64,000 nucleotides of DNA from Streptomyces lateritius (GCF_014649715.1 NZ_BMTO01000015.1:1-64000), one strand, 5' to 3'. Positions 42,313 to 53,906 are shown, counted from the stretch's first letter. The notes: generated from the letters alone by a model not told the origin. Translations and numbers: made by a program.

Positions 42313-42756
42313 CTACAGATGGGCGAGTTTCTCCAGGACCGGGGCGGCCGCGCGCAGCTTGGCCCACTCGTCCTCGTCCAGCCCCTCGGCGAGCGTCGCC
42401 AGCCAGGCGTTCCGCTTGCGGCGGGACTCTTCGAGCATGGCTTCGGCCTGCTCGGTCGGGCTGACGACCTTCTGCCGGCGGTCGTCGGGGTGCGGCTCGA
42501 GACGGACCAGTCCCTTGGCCTCGAGCAGCGCGACGATACGGGTCATCGACGGCGGCTGGACGTGCTCCTTGCGGGCGAGCTCGCCGGGGGTGGCGGAGCC
42601 GCAGAGCGCCAGAGTGCCGAGCACCGACATCTCGGTCGGGCTCAGCGACTCGTCGACGCGCTGGTGCTTGAGGCGTCGGCTCAGTCGCATGACGGAGGAG
42701 CGGAGCGCGTTCACGGCCGCGGCGTCGTCGGCGGTCCCGTGGGACAGGTCAGGCAT
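42313..42756 (-). CDS. MarR-family repressor of the MFS gene
   Basis: A 147-residue MarR protein (LSPTEMSVLGTLALCGSATPGELARKE, then RIVALLEAKGLVRLEPHPDDRRQKVVSPT as HTH and wing). It is followed 27 bp later by an MFS transporter gene. Nested dyads at 42761-42786, immediately before its start, are likely its operator, so the pair would be autoregulated by the transported drug or metabolite. Confidence 0.88.
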   Translation of the reverse strand: MPDLSHGTADDAAAVNALRSSVMRLSRRLKHQRVDESLSPTEMSVLGTLALCGSATPGELARKEHVQPPSMTRIVALLEAKGLVRLEPHPDDRRQKVVSPTEQAEAMLEESRRKRNAWLATLAEGLDEDEWAKLRAAAPVLEKLAHL

Positions 42757-42760
42757 GTTC

Positions 42761-42786
42761 CTTAGCGTAACTCATTACCCTACCTA
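42761..42786. promoter_or_regulatory. nested dyad, MarR operator candidate
   Basis: GTAA-CTCA-TTAC (42766-42777) is a perfect inner dyad, flanked by TTAG (42761-42764) and CTAA (42783-42786). It begins 5 bp from the MarR start codon in an AT-rich patch, the usual place for a MarR-type autoregulatory site. The TTACCCT/TAGGGT segment may be part of the promoter. Confidence 0.5.
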
Positions 42787-42888
42787 AAGACCAACCGGAA
42801 ACGTTCCGTCGATATCTGTCACCCGAACGAGTGAGTCGGATCCGGAAAGTGACACGCAGCGCCCCTCTCCGGCCCGACTCTGGCGGGC

Positions 42889-43071
42889 ATGGGATCGACA
42901 GTGCTCAGCCTGCGCATCGACGGTGAGCTGCTCGACCGGCTTCGGGGGCATGCCGCCAAACGCGGAATGAGCGTCCAGGACTATGTGGTCCGGACGCTCA
43001 TTCGCGACGACTTCGACGAGCGGTTCAAGACCGCCGTCGACGAGACGGAGAAGTTCTACGGGCTGACGTAG
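42889..43071 (+). CDS. ribbon-helix-helix (CopG/Arc-type) protein
   Basis: A 60-residue RHH protein: STVLSLRIDGELLDRLRGHA forms the beta strand and first helix, then a second helix around MSVQDYVVRTLI. Such proteins bind DNA as dimers and are often antitoxins, but no toxin gene is adjacent: a permease gene follows convergently. It is likely a standalone regulator. GGCGGGC precedes the ATG. Confidence 0.75.
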   Translation: MGSTVLSLRIDGELLDRLRGHAAKRGMSVQDYVVRTLIRDDFDERFKTAVDETEKFYGLT

Positions 43072-43089
43072 CCCGACAACCGGTCGGGC
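43071..43089. terminator. hairpin after the RHH gene
   Basis: GCCCGAC and GTCGGGC form a perfect 7-bp stem with a 5-nt loop, starting at the last base of the RHH stop codon and lying between two convergent genes. Confidence 0.5.
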
Positions 43090-43110
43090 CGGTGAGCCGG
43101 GCCGGGCCCG

Positions 43111-44562
43111 TCAGGTGAGGCCGAGGGCCGGCATCGCGTAGTAGAAGACGAACACCGCCGACACGACGTACATGGCCACCGGGACCTCGCGGCCCCGGCC
43201 CGCCGCGAGCCGCAGCACGCTGAAGGCGATGAAGCCGATGCCGATGCCGTTCGTGATCGAGTACGTGAACGGCATCATCACCATCGCCAGGAACGCCGGC
43301 ACCGCGATGGTGAAGTCGCTCCAGTCGATGTCCTTGACCGATCCGGCCAGGATCAGGAAGCCGACCGCCAGCAGCGCGGGCGTGGCCGCCTGGGACGGGA
43401 CCATCGTCGCGAGCGGCGTGAGGAACAGCGCGACCGAGAAGAGGCCGCCGGTCACCACCGACGCGAGACCCGTGCGCGCGCCCTCGCCGACACCCGCCGT
43501 GGACTCCACGAAGCAGGTGGTGGCCGAGGAGGAGGTGGCGCCGCCGGAGGCGACGGCCAGGCCGTCCACGAGCAGGACCTTGTTGATGCCGGGGAAGTTG
43601 CCGTCCTTGTCCATCAGCTTGGCCTCGTCCCCGACGCCGAGGATCGTGCCCATCGCGTCGAAGAAGCAGGACAGCAGGACGGTGAAGACGAACAGGACGC
43701 CGGTCAGCAGACCGACCTTCTCGAAGCCGCCGAACAGGCTCACCTCGCCGACCAGCCCGAAGTCGGGGGAGGCGACCGGGTTGCCGGGCCAGGTCGGGGT
43801 GGTCAGACCCCAGGACGGGACGGTGGCGACGGCGTTGATCACCATCGCGACGATCGTCATCACGACGATGGAGATCAGGATCGCGCCCGGAACCTTGCGG
43901 ATGATCAGCGCGAGGGTGAGCAGAGCGCCCAGCACGAAGACCAGGACCGGCCAGCCGGTGAGGTGGCCGTCGCCGCCGAGCTGCAGCGGGACGGTGGTGT
44001 GCGCCGCGTCGGGGATACGGGAGACGAAGCCGGAGTCGACGAGGCCGATGAGCATGATGAAGAGGCCGATGCCGATCGCGATGCCCTTGCGCAGGCCCAC
44101 CGGGACGGCGTTCATCACCCGCTCGCGCAGACCGGTCGCGACCAGCAGCATCACCACGATGCCGGCGAGGACGACCATGCCCATCGCGTCCGGCCAGGAC
44201 ATCTTCGGCGCGAGCTGGAGGGCGACGACCGTGTTGACGCCGAGGCCGGCCGCCAGCGCGATCGGCACGTTGCCGATGACACCCATGAGGAGGGTGGAGA
44301 AGGCAGCGGTGAGCACGGTCGCGGTGACCAGCTGGCCGCCATCGAGCTGGTTCCCGTACATGTCCTTGGCGCTGCCGAGGATGATCGGGTTCAGCACGAT
44401 GATGTAGGCCATCGCGAAGAAGGTGGCGAAGCCGCCACGGACCTCACGGGCGACGGTGGAGCCACGCTCGGAGATCTTGAAGTAGCGGTCGAGACCGGAG
44501 AGCGGGCCGTGCGGGCTCGTGGGCTCGGGGGAGGTGGCCTTGGCGGCGGCCGTGGTGCTCAT
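43111..44562 (-). CDS. NCS2-family nucleobase permease (AzgA-like)
   Basis: A 483-residue membrane protein with about twelve to fourteen helices and the xanthine/uracil permease family features of the AzgA/PbuG branch (ATFFAMAYIIVLNP; GLGVNTVVALQLAP; SSATTCFVESTAGVGEGARTGLA). It would import hypoxanthine, guanine or adenine by proton symport. ATG at 44562 is preceded by GAGGACC. A TTCGTACGAA dyad at 44604-44613 lies in its promoter region. Confidence 0.9.
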   Translation of the reverse strand: MSTTAAAKATSPEPTSPHGPLSGLDRYFKISERGSTVAREVRGGFATFFAMAYIIVLNPIILGSAKDMYGNQLDGGQLVTATVLTAAFSTLLMGVIGNVPIALAAGLGVNTVVALQLAPKMSWPDAMGMVVLAGIVVMLLVATGLRERVMNAVPVGLRKGIAIGIGLFIMLIGLVDSGFVSRIPDAAHTTVPLQLGGDGHLTGWPVLVFVLGALLTLALIIRKVPGAILISIVVMTIVAMVINAVATVPSWGLTTPTWPGNPVASPDFGLVGEVSLFGGFEKVGLLTGVLFVFTVLLSCFFDAMGTILGVGDEAKLMDKDGNFPGINKVLLVDGLAVASGGATSSSATTCFVESTAGVGEGARTGLASVVTGGLFSVALFLTPLATMVPSQAATPALLAVGFLILAGSVKDIDWSDFTIAVPAFLAMVMMPFTYSITNGIGIGFIAFSVLRLAAGRGREVPVAMYVVSAVFVFYYAMPALGLT

Positions 44563-44603
44563 GGGGGGTCCTCTTCGGGTACTTTCGTGACACTCGTTGG
44601 CGG

Positions 44604-44613
44604 TTCGTACGAA
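44604..44613. promoter_or_regulatory. 10-bp palindrome upstream of the nucleobase permease
   Basis: TTCGTACGAA is a perfect palindrome 42 bp before the permease start, in the 151-bp gap shared with the DUF2530 gene. CTTTCGT (44582-44588) and ACGAAAG (44609-44615) form a second, wider inverted repeat using the same sequence. No purine regulator gene is nearby. Confidence 0.35.
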
Positions 44614-44713
44614 AGAAGCCCGCCAGAGGCAAACCGTTTCAGTATGAACACATGAACGAAGCGCCGTCCATCTCCGCGCGTAGACCGTTCGAGCGCCCAC
44701 CTACACTGACCGC

Positions 44714-45022
44714 ATGGCGAAGTGGACCCCCAAGCACGAGGCACCCGAACCCCTGGAGGGGCCCGTCGTCGGCACCATCACCGGCGGCACGATCCTCTGG
44801 TTCGTCCTGTTCCTGGTGCAGGTCCCGTTCTACGGCTGGTTCGACGACCACGACCTCACCTGGTGGGTGTGGACCTGCCTGGCCGGCGCGGGGCTCGGCC
44901 TGATCGGCATCTGGTACGTACGCAAGCGCGACGCGGCGATCAGGCGCGACGCCGCCGACAGCCGGACGGAAGCGGCCACCGAGTCCGCCGAGGCCGACGA
45001 CGCCGGCCAGGCCACGCCGTAG
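44714..45022 (+). CDS. DUF2530 membrane protein
   Basis: A 102-residue protein with two hydrophobic helices (TGGTILWFVLFLVQVPFYGW; TCLAGAGLGLIGIWYV) and a charged tail, matching DUF2530, a small actinobacterial family often next to a purine permease. TACACT lies 6 nt before the ATG, pointing to a leaderless transcript. Function unknown. Confidence 0.85.
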   Translation: MAKWTPKHEAPEPLEGPVVGTITGGTILWFVLFLVQVPFYGWFDDHDLTWWVWTCLAGAGLGLIGIWYVRKRDAAIRRDAADSRTEAATESAEADDAGQATP

Positions 45023-45121
45023 CCACCCCGTAGTACCCGGGGACCATTCCCCTCCTCCCCCGGTCTGATCTTCCGCCCCCTCGGCGGGTGAACGACCGGT
45101 TCCGGTCGTACCGTCGAAAAC

Positions 45122-47572
<2,451 letters not shown>

Positions 47573-47595
47573 GGCGGGGCCGCCCGGTCGCTCGG

Positions 47596-47610
47596 CGCGG
47601 TTCGACCGCG
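47596..47610. terminator. hairpin between the P-type ATPase and sacsin-like genes
   Basis: CGCGGT-TCG-ACCGCG is a perfect 6-bp stem with a tight loop between the ends of two convergent genes, 24 bp after the ATPase stop and 2 bp before the sacsin-like stop. Confidence 0.45.
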
Positions 47611-47612
47611 GC

Positions 47613-50600
47613 TCACTGGTCGAACCAGCGGTCGCGGGCCAGTTCCGCCGTCCTCGAGGGATCTTCCAGGAGGGCCGCGACCTCGAAGCGGCGCGGCCAC
47701 TGGCCGGCCGCCCAGGCGAGGCCCGCGGCGACGCCCTCCAGGGTGGCGGCGTGGACGGTGCCGTCGGGGGTGCGGCGCCAGTCCAGTTCGACGCCGGCCG
47801 CGCGGAGCTCCTCGTGCTCGACGTAGGTGGCGGGGGTCGCAGGGCCGAGGAGCGCGTGGACCGCCGAGGGCACCTCGTGCTCCTCGCCGACCGTGGTGAC
47901 CTCCGCCTCGACGGTCTCGCTCAGCCGGCGGACCTGGAACAGCTCCGCCAGGTCGGCCGCCCGGGACGGGGCGACCGGCAGCAGCGGCATGCCACCGGCG
48001 AGCGGAAGGAGGTCGGGGGCGTCGGCGACCACGGCCTCCGATGCGTCGACCACCAGGAGAGAGCCGTCCACGACCGCGCGCAGCTCGTCGGGGAGGGTCA
48101 CCTGCTCGGGGTCGAGGTCCGCGAGCGCGGTGTACAGGGCGTGCAACTGGGCACTGGTCACCTCCCGTTCCGGGGACGCGAGCCGGCCGAGCAGCTCGGC
48201 GGCGCCGCCCGGCTCGGCGAGCAGCGCCGCGACGGAGGTGCGCACGCCCAGCGCCCGCAGGACCTGCTCGTCCTCGAAGCCGGTCGCGTCGGCGGAGTCG
48301 TACAGACCGATCAGGAGCGGGTCGGTGCCCGCGGCCCGCAGGCCCGCGGGACGGCGGCCGTCCAGGACGGGGTGGTCGCGCAGCCACCAGGCGGTGTACG
48401 GCCGTACGTTCTCGGTCGTGCCGTCCGGCAGCAGGACCCGCACCGGCTGGATCAGCGCGTCCCGCAGCGGCGGCCTGGCCAGCAGGGCGAGCGCCTGCGG
48501 CCAGGCGTCGTCGTCGACCAGGTCCAGGTCCCGTACGGCGGCGATCTCGGTCGCCACCGGCGGCACCGGCGTCTCGGGCAGCTGGTCCAGGACGTCCTCG
48601 CACCACACGTCGACGGCGTCGAGCAACCCGGCGTCGTCGGGCTCGGCGAAGTCGCCCTCGCGGGGCTCCAGCTCGTCCGGGTCCAGGACGAGGTCGGTCG
48701 CCCGGACCAGGGCGAAGTCGGCGAGCACCCCGCAGGCGGCGAGGGGCTGTTCGCCCCACCGCTCGGCCAGCTCGGCGTCACAGAGGGCGAGTTCGCCCTC
48801 GCGCATCACGGCGGCGAACGCGCTGCCCGGCAGGACCAGTTCACCGGCGGGCGCCAGCTCCCCGTCCTCGTCGGGCAGGGCCAGCGCGCCGAGCCAGGGC
48901 TCGTCGCCCGGCTCCAGCTCGGCGTCCCGTACGAGCGCGAGCACCGCCTCGGCCAGCTCGTCCGCGTCCAGGGTGTCCGCGTCCTCGTCCCAGATCTCCC
49001 CCGCCTCAAGGGAGCCGGCGACCGCCATCCTGACCTGGGGCGTCGTGAGCACGGCACGGGGCGTGGCGGCCAGCGCGCCGAGCTTCTCCAGCAGCGGATG
49101 GGCGGCGTCCGGGTGGGCGACCTTCAGGCCGAGGCGGGCGAGATCGACCGGGGTGTGCTCCTGCGGCAGCAGGACCTGACGGGGGCCGATGGTGGTACGG
49201 CCGGAGGCCAGCGGCACCGGAAGACCGGTGAGGCGGTCGGGGTCGACCCCGGCGAGGGAGTCGTACAGCCGCCACCACCACGACGGTTCGCGCTCCAGAC
49301 CCGCGAGCCGGTCGATGACGTCGGTCAGCGGCAGCCGGCCCACGCCCAGCGTGCGCAGTTCGGGGCGGCGCTCCAGGCCGGCGGGGAGCAGCGTCGGCAG
49401 GACCTCGGCGAGCACGGACACCGTCTCGGCGCCCGCCCCCTCCACGACCTCGGCCTCCAGGGGCCGCAACGCCGGGACCTCCTCCGAGGGAGCCTCGGGG
49501 GCGAGGAAGGCCACCCGCGGCAGCCGCTGGAGGATCGCCGCGCGCAGCGCCCCGTCCAGGGCGCCCTTGCCGAGCGGTCCGGGCACCAGGTCGATGGTGG
49601 CGACGGTCACCGGCTGCCAGTCGGCGAGGAGTTCGGCGTACGCGTCGGCGGCCCGCTCGACGAGGAAGTCGGTGAGCGGTCCGGGCGCCGGGTGCCGGCG
49701 GGCGGTGTCCAGCGGCAGCGAGGCGATCAGCAGGGCGGGCAGACCGAGCGGTTCGTCGGTGGGGGTGGGGGCGTGTACGACGGGGGCGGTACGGGGGTAC
49801 TGCGGGGCACCCTCGCCGTCCACGGGTACGGCCCAGGTCACCGACCAGTGCGGACGCAGCCGTTCCTCGACGGGGCGGTCCTTGAGGAGGCCGACGGCGA
49901 GCGGCCCGCTGTGGCTGACCGTCCGCCAGCGGCGCGTCCGACCGGTGGCGGTGTCCTCGATGTGGACGTACGCCTCGTCCGTCTCGTCCTGGGCGCGTGT
50001 GAGGACCCGTACGCCCTCCGGGGTCTCGACCACGATCTCGGCGAGCCCCGGAAGGGTGAGGAGCAGGGCGTCGTCGATGGAGTCGAGGAGCCGCTCGGCG
50101 AGGTCGACGGCGGCGGAGTCCCGTAGCGGGAGGACGACGACGGTGTCGTAGCCCTCGGGCGCGGTGCCCTCGGCGGGCAGCGGGAGGCGCAGGAGGGGCA
50201 CGTGGCCGTCGCGGCGGCGCAGTTCGTCCCCGAGGCCGGGGCTGTGCCGGGCGGCGTCGGCGGCCAGCTCGCGAGCCTCGGCGAGGGACCAGCGGACACC
50301 TCCGTGGCGGCCGAGGACGGCGGGCTCGTCGCTGACGGCGAGGACGGCGGCGAAGCCGACGCCGAAGCGGCCGACGGCGGTGGTTTCGTGGTCGCGCTTG
50401 GCGGAGGCGCGCAGGGTGGACAGCGACTCGACGCCGGTCGCGTCCAGCGGGGCGCCGGTGTTGGCGGCGGCCAGGACGGCGGGGGCGTCGGGGCCCGCGG
50501 GGTGCAGGGTGAGGCGGAGCCGGCCGGTGACGCCCGCGCGGCGGGCGGCGTCGGCGGCGTTCTGGGCGAGTTCGACGACGAGGCGGTCGCGGTAGCCGCC

Positions 50601-50741
50601 GAGCGCGAGGTCCTCCTCGGCGTTGGCGTCCTCCCGGAACCGGGCGGGCCCGGCCCCCCAGGCATCGAGCACGCCCCGCCGCAACCGGGCGGTACCGAAG
50701 GGGTCGGCTCCGTCGGTCGTCGTCCTGACGCTGACGCTCAC
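47613..50741 (-). CDS. sacsin/Hsp90-like GHKL ATPase protein
   Basis: A 1042-residue protein. The N-terminal ~200 residues carry a GHKL/Hsp90 ATP-binding fold: ELAQNAADAARRA (the Asn/Asp N-box), NTGAPLD and FGVGFAAVLAVSD (G-box). The remaining ~800 residues are Leu/Ala/Asp/Glu-rich with no recognisable domain. The pattern fits actinobacterial 'sacsin N-terminal ATP-binding-like' proteins, probably chaperone-like. GTG at 50741 follows GTGGAG; a longer frame upstream has no support. DUF3027 follows upstream on the same strand, 319 bp away. Confidence 0.85.
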   Translation of the reverse strand: MSVSVRTTTDGADPFGTARLRRGVLDAWGAGPARFREDANAEEDLALGGYRDRLVVELAQNAADAARRAGVTGRLRLTLHPAGPDAPAVLAAANTGAPLDATGVESLSTLRASAKRDHETTAVGRFGVGFAAVLAVSDEPAVLGRHGGVRWSLAEARELAADAARHSPGLGDELRRRDGHVPLLRLPLPAEGTAPEGYDTVVVLPLRDSAAVDLAERLLDSIDDALLLTLPGLAEIVVETPEGVRVLTRAQDETDEAYVHIEDTATGRTRRWRTVSHSGPLAVGLLKDRPVEERLRPHWSVTWAVPVDGEGAPQYPRTAPVVHAPTPTDEPLGLPALLIASLPLDTARRHPAPGPLTDFLVERAADAYAELLADWQPVTVATIDLVPGPLGKGALDGALRAAILQRLPRVAFLAPEAPSEEVPALRPLEAEVVEGAGAETVSVLAEVLPTLLPAGLERRPELRTLGVGRLPLTDVIDRLAGLEREPSWWWRLYDSLAGVDPDRLTGLPVPLASGRTTIGPRQVLLPQEHTPVDLARLGLKVAHPDAAHPLLEKLGALAATPRAVLTTPQVRMAVAGSLEAGEIWDEDADTLDADELAEAVLALVRDAELEPGDEPWLGALALPDEDGELAPAGELVLPGSAFAAVMREGELALCDAELAERWGEQPLAACGVLADFALVRATDLVLDPDELEPREGDFAEPDDAGLLDAVDVWCEDVLDQLPETPVPPVATEIAAVRDLDLVDDDAWPQALALLARPPLRDALIQPVRVLLPDGTTENVRPYTAWWLRDHPVLDGRRPAGLRAAGTDPLLIGLYDSADATGFEDEQVLRALGVRTSVAALLAEPGGAAELLGRLASPEREVTSAQLHALYTALADLDPEQVTLPDELRAVVDGSLLVVDASEAVVADAPDLLPLAGGMPLLPVAPSRAADLAELFQVRRLSETVEAEVTTVGEEHEVPSAVHALLGPATPATYVEHEELRAAGVELDWRRTPDGTVHAATLEGVAAGLAWAAGQWPRRFEVAALLEDPSRTAELARDRWFDQ

Positions 50742-51060
50742 GTCTGACTCCACTCTGCGGAACGGGATGGGACAGGGGCCCGAAGGTACCGCGCCCGGCA
50801 CCACCCTCGTCGCCCGAGCTCCGTCGTGCCCTCCCGAGCGCAGACCCCGGAGGCGGTCCGTGAGGTGCGCGTACCCCGGGGTGGACGGCCCAGTCGGGCC
50901 GGCCGCGCCCGCCGTCAGGGCGCGGCCCGGCCACCCGTCGGACGTGGTCCCTCGCCCCAGCGGGCGAGGACCCCGAGACGCCTCCGGCAGGGCGGTGGGA
51001 CCGCGACAGGGCGGCCGTCACCCGCCCGGCGGGGCGGTGGGACCGCGACAGGGCGGCCGT
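50742..51060. other. 319-bp gap with hairpin and tandem repeat, no gene
   Basis: The gap lies between two leftward genes. It holds a perfect 8-bp hairpin (50950-50969), a likely terminator for the DUF3027 gene, and a 29-bp direct repeat (50991-51019, 51033-51061). The part before 50940 would carry the promoter of the sacsin-like gene, but no clear hexamer pair stands out. No coding signal is seen on either strand. Confidence 0.5.
50950..50969. terminator. hairpin downstream of the DUF3027 gene
   Basis: CCTCGCCC and GGGCGAGG form a perfect 8-bp stem with a 4-nt loop about 90 bp beyond the DUF3027 stop. The intervening repeats suggest it is part of a terminator-like module. Confidence 0.5.
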
Positions 51061-51061
51061 C
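50991..51061. repeat. 29-bp direct repeat at the end of the DUF3027 gene
   Basis: The unit beginning GGCGGTGGGACCGCGACAGG occurs identically at 50991-51019 and 51033-51061, a 42-bp period. The second copy ends on the first base of the DUF3027 stop codon (read leftward). It is GC-rich intergenic-type sequence and likely a duplicated REP-like element. Confidence 0.8.
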
Positions 51062-51981
51062 TAGGAGTGGCCGAGGTCCTCGGAGACGTCGTCCGGTTCC
51101 GTCGTGGAGCCCGAGTCCTTCGGCGGGCGGAGCGCGAACACGTCCGCCGCCATCGAGTCGAAGACCGGCGGCGCCGGACGCGGCGGCTTCGGCATGACCG
51201 CCGCCTCCGAGTGCCCGCCGCAGCCGTACGCCAGCGAGACGACCCGCCCGTCCGCCGGGGAGAACTCGTTCGCGCACACGCCGAACGCCTGCTTCAGGGA
51301 GCCGGCCAACGGCATGAGGAACGCGCACGACTCGCAGGACGCCGGTGCGGCCTGCGCCATCGGCGTCTTCGCGCCGAACGCCTCGTCCCAGCGGTCCGCG
51401 GCCACGTGCAGCCCGTACCGGGAGAGGACCCGCGCGCGCCGAAGGCCCAGTTCCTCGGCGACCGAGGCGATGGTGCCCCGGGACGGCGTACGGGGCACGA
51501 TCTCCGCGTCCTCGACGTCGAGGTGCTCCGCCATGTCCTCGGAGACCGCCGAGTTCGGCGGCGGGGCGTCCTCGCCGGTGTAGCCGGGTTCGAGCCGCAG
51601 GTCGTCCTGCTCGGTCGGCAGCAGGTCCCCGGGACCGAGGTCGCCCGGACGCAGGCGCTCGCTCCACGGCACCCACTCGGGGGCGAGCAGAGCGTCGGGG
51701 CCGGGCAGCATCACGGTCTCGTCGAGCGTGACGTTCTTCGCCCGGGAGGCCCGGGCGACCGTCACCGCCCAGCGCCAGCCCCGGTAGCCGGGTTCCTCCA
51801 CCTCGAAGAAGTGAGTGACGACCCGGTCACCCTCGGCGACGACCTCCACGTGCGGGCCGACGACGCCGGGAGCGGCGGCCTCCTCGGCGGCCGCCCGCGC
51901 AAGGTCTACCGCCTCGGCGCACAGGCGGTCGGGGGTACGCGGGGTACGCGGGGTACGGCTTCGCGTCGTCGCAGCACTCAC
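51061..51981 (-). CDS. DUF3027 protein
   Basis: A 306-residue soluble protein matching DUF3027, an actinobacterial family of unknown function. A four-cysteine pattern, CESCAF...FGVCANEF...YGCGGHSEA, resembles a zinc site. GTG at 51981 follows GAAGCGAG. It neighbours a divergent MFS gene and the sacsin-like ATPase, an arrangement conserved near the futalosine genes in Streptomyces. Function unknown. Confidence 0.85.
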   Translation of the reverse strand: MSAATTRSRTPRTPRTPDRLCAEAVDLARAAAEEAAAPGVVGPHVEVVAEGDRVVTHFFEVEEPGYRGWRWAVTVARASRAKNVTLDETVMLPGPDALLAPEWVPWSERLRPGDLGPGDLLPTEQDDLRLEPGYTGEDAPPPNSAVSEDMAEHLDVEDAEIVPRTPSRGTIASVAEELGLRRARVLSRYGLHVAADRWDEAFGAKTPMAQAAPASCESCAFLMPLAGSLKQAFGVCANEFSPADGRVVSLAYGCGGHSEAAVMPKPPRPAPPVFDSMAADVFALRPPKDSGSTTEPDDVSEDLGHS

Positions 51982-52340
51982 AGGTCTCGCTTCTCTCCTA
52001 CGCCGTCTCACGGGTGCGCCGGCCGAGGAGCGGGAGCGATATCACCGGGCGGCGGGCGGAGCGGACCGGGGGGCCGCATCGACGTCCGCACCCGACATGT
52101 CTCGCGTGTCTCGGGCGCACCTATCGTCATCCATTCTGCGGGATGCCGAAGAGGCGCGCGGCCGAGAACTTCCGCCGGTGGCGCGCTACGCACGCTACCC
52201 CCTCTGCCGCCCGCCGCCCACCTGCCCGCCCCAAGTGGCCCGTATCGCGGACGTCCGGAGGACGTCAGGCTGCGGTCCGGCGGCGGCGCGCGGGGCCGCG
52301 CCACGGTTCGCGAGCGAGAGGTGTGGGGCACTATGACGGA
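51982..52340. other. 359-bp divergent promoter region, no gene
   Basis: The region separates DUF3027 (leftward) and the MFS gene (rightward). A perfect 7-3-7 palindrome, GACGTCC-GGA-GGACGTC, lies at 52250-52266, and a 6-bp GGCGCG/CGCGCC hairpin at about 52285-52302. CACTAT at 52329-52334 could be the -10 of the MFS gene. No coding pattern is supported on either strand. Confidence 0.5.
52250..52266. promoter_or_regulatory. 17-bp palindrome upstream of the MFS gene
   Basis: GACGTCC-GGA-GGACGTC is perfect over both 7-bp arms and lies 75 bp before the MFS start in the divergent promoter region. It could be an operator for the transporter, DUF3027 or both. No dedicated regulator gene is adjacent. 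Confidence 0.4.
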
Positions 52341-53708
52341 GTGGCAGCCGCACGGTCGTCCGCACGATCCGACGATCATGCCGGGCCGCTCAGCCGAGCG
52401 GGCCGGGCGGTCGGGCGCGCCCTCCACCTGCCGTTCACCGGCACGGCGAGGGGCATCAGAAAGGCGACGCACGCGCACGGGGCGGGCGAGTCGGGTCTCG
52501 GCAAACTGATCGAGCTGCACGCCGTGAACGGCGCCGGCGATGTCATGATCACCGTCGCGCTCGCCTCCACGGTCTTCTTCTCCGTGCCGACGGACGAGGC
52601 GCGCGGCCGGGTCGCGCTCTACCTGGCGATCACCATGGCCCCGTTCACCCTGCTGGCGCCGGTGGTCGGCCCGCTCCTGGACCGCATCCCGCACGGGCGC
52701 CGCGCGGCGATGGCGGGGGCGATGCTGACCCGGGCCGTGCTCGCGCTCACCATGTCGGGGGCGGTGGCCACGGGCGGCCTGGAGCTGTATCCGGCGGCCC
52801 TGGGCGTGCTCGTGGCGTCCAAGGCGTACGGAGTGGTCCGCAGCGCGGTCGTGCCTCGGCTGTTGCCACCGGGCTTCTCCCTGGTCAAGGCGAACTCCCG
52901 GGTCACCCTGGCGGGCCTGTTGGCCACCGGGATCGCCGCGCCGATCGGCGCGGGGCTGCAGCAGGTCGGGCCGGGCTATCCGCTGTACGGGGCGTGCGCG
53001 CTGTTCCTGCTGGGGGCGTACTGGGCGTTCCGGATGCCGCACAAGGTGGACTCGGCGAAGGGCGAGCGCCGGGTGCACCTGCTCACGCACGGGGAGAAGA
53101 AACCGAGCCTGCGGACGGTCGGCCCGGCGGTGCTGCACGGCCTGCAGGCGAACGCGGCGCAGCGGATGCTCTCCGGTTTCCTGATCTTCTTCCTGGCGTT
53201 CCTGCTGCGGGAACATCCGCTGTCGGGCCAGAGCGCGGCGCTGTCGCTGGCGATCGTGGGGGTCTGCGCGGGGGTGGGGAACGCGTGCGGCACGGCGGTG
53301 GGCTCGCTGCTGCGGGAGCGGGGCCACGGCCCGGAAGTGATCATCGCCACGATGATCACGATCGTGCTGGCGGTGGCCGCCTGTACGGCGGTCTTCTTCG
53401 GCGGGCTGATGGTGGCGGTCCTCGGCGCGACGGCGGGCCTGACGCAGGCGCTGTCGAAGCTGTCGCTGGACGCGCTGATCCAGCGGGACGTCCCGGAGGT
53501 GGTCCGCACGTCGGCCTTCGCCCGCTCGGAGACGCTGCTCCAGATGGCCTGGGTGGTGGGCGGCGCGATCGGTATCGCCCTCCCCCTGAACGGCACCCTG
53601 GGCATGTCGGTGGCCGCGGGCATCCTCGCCCTGGGCGCCCTCCTCGCCGTCCGCGGCCTCCTCACGGCGGCCCGCAAGGACAGCGGTTCGACACCGGAGG
53701 CGGCCTGA
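52341..53708 (+). CDS. MFS transporter
   Basis: A 455-residue protein with about ten to twelve helices. The region around IELHAVNGAGDVMITVALA and LLAPVVGPLLDRIPHGRRAAMAG matches an actinobacterial MFS subgroup found beside DUF3027. A ~35-residue polar N-terminus precedes the first helix. GTG 52341 is 6 nt after CACTAT, which would make the transcript leaderless; an in-frame GTG at 52323 is an alternative. Substrate unknown. Confidence 0.85.
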   Translation: MAAARSSARSDDHAGPLSRAGRAVGRALHLPFTGTARGIRKATHAHGAGESGLGKLIELHAVNGAGDVMITVALASTVFFSVPTDEARGRVALYLAITMAPFTLLAPVVGPLLDRIPHGRRAAMAGAMLTRAVLALTMSGAVATGGLELYPAALGVLVASKAYGVVRSAVVPRLLPPGFSLVKANSRVTLAGLLATGIAAPIGAGLQQVGPGYPLYGACALFLLGAYWAFRMPHKVDSAKGERRVHLLTHGEKKPSLRTVGPAVLHGLQANAAQRMLSGFLIFFLAFLLREHPLSGQSAALSLAIVGVCAGVGNACGTAVGSLLRERGHGPEVIIATMITIVLAVAACTAVFFGGLMVAVLGATAGLTQALSKLSLDALIQRDVPEVVRTSAFARSETLLQMAWVVGGAIGIALPLNGTLGMSVAAGILALGALLAVRGLLTAARKDSGSTPEAA

Positions 53709-53906
53709 GGAACCCCGCGGGCCGGCGGGGCGGAAGGGACCACCCGGCCGCGGGGCACCCGTCCCGGCGGAAAGCAGGGTCGCGGGCCGGCCCGCCCCTG
53801 GCTCAGGCGGTGACAGCCGCGGGGGCGCGCCGCCACAAAGGGCGGAAAACGCGGCGCGCCGCACCCCCGCGTGGCGGAGCTCGACACGCCCGATAGCCTT
53901 CGGGCC

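Noticed and set aside
42889..43071. Toxin-antitoxin pair
   Set aside because: The ribbon-helix-helix gene has no adjacent toxin; a permease gene follows in the opposite direction.
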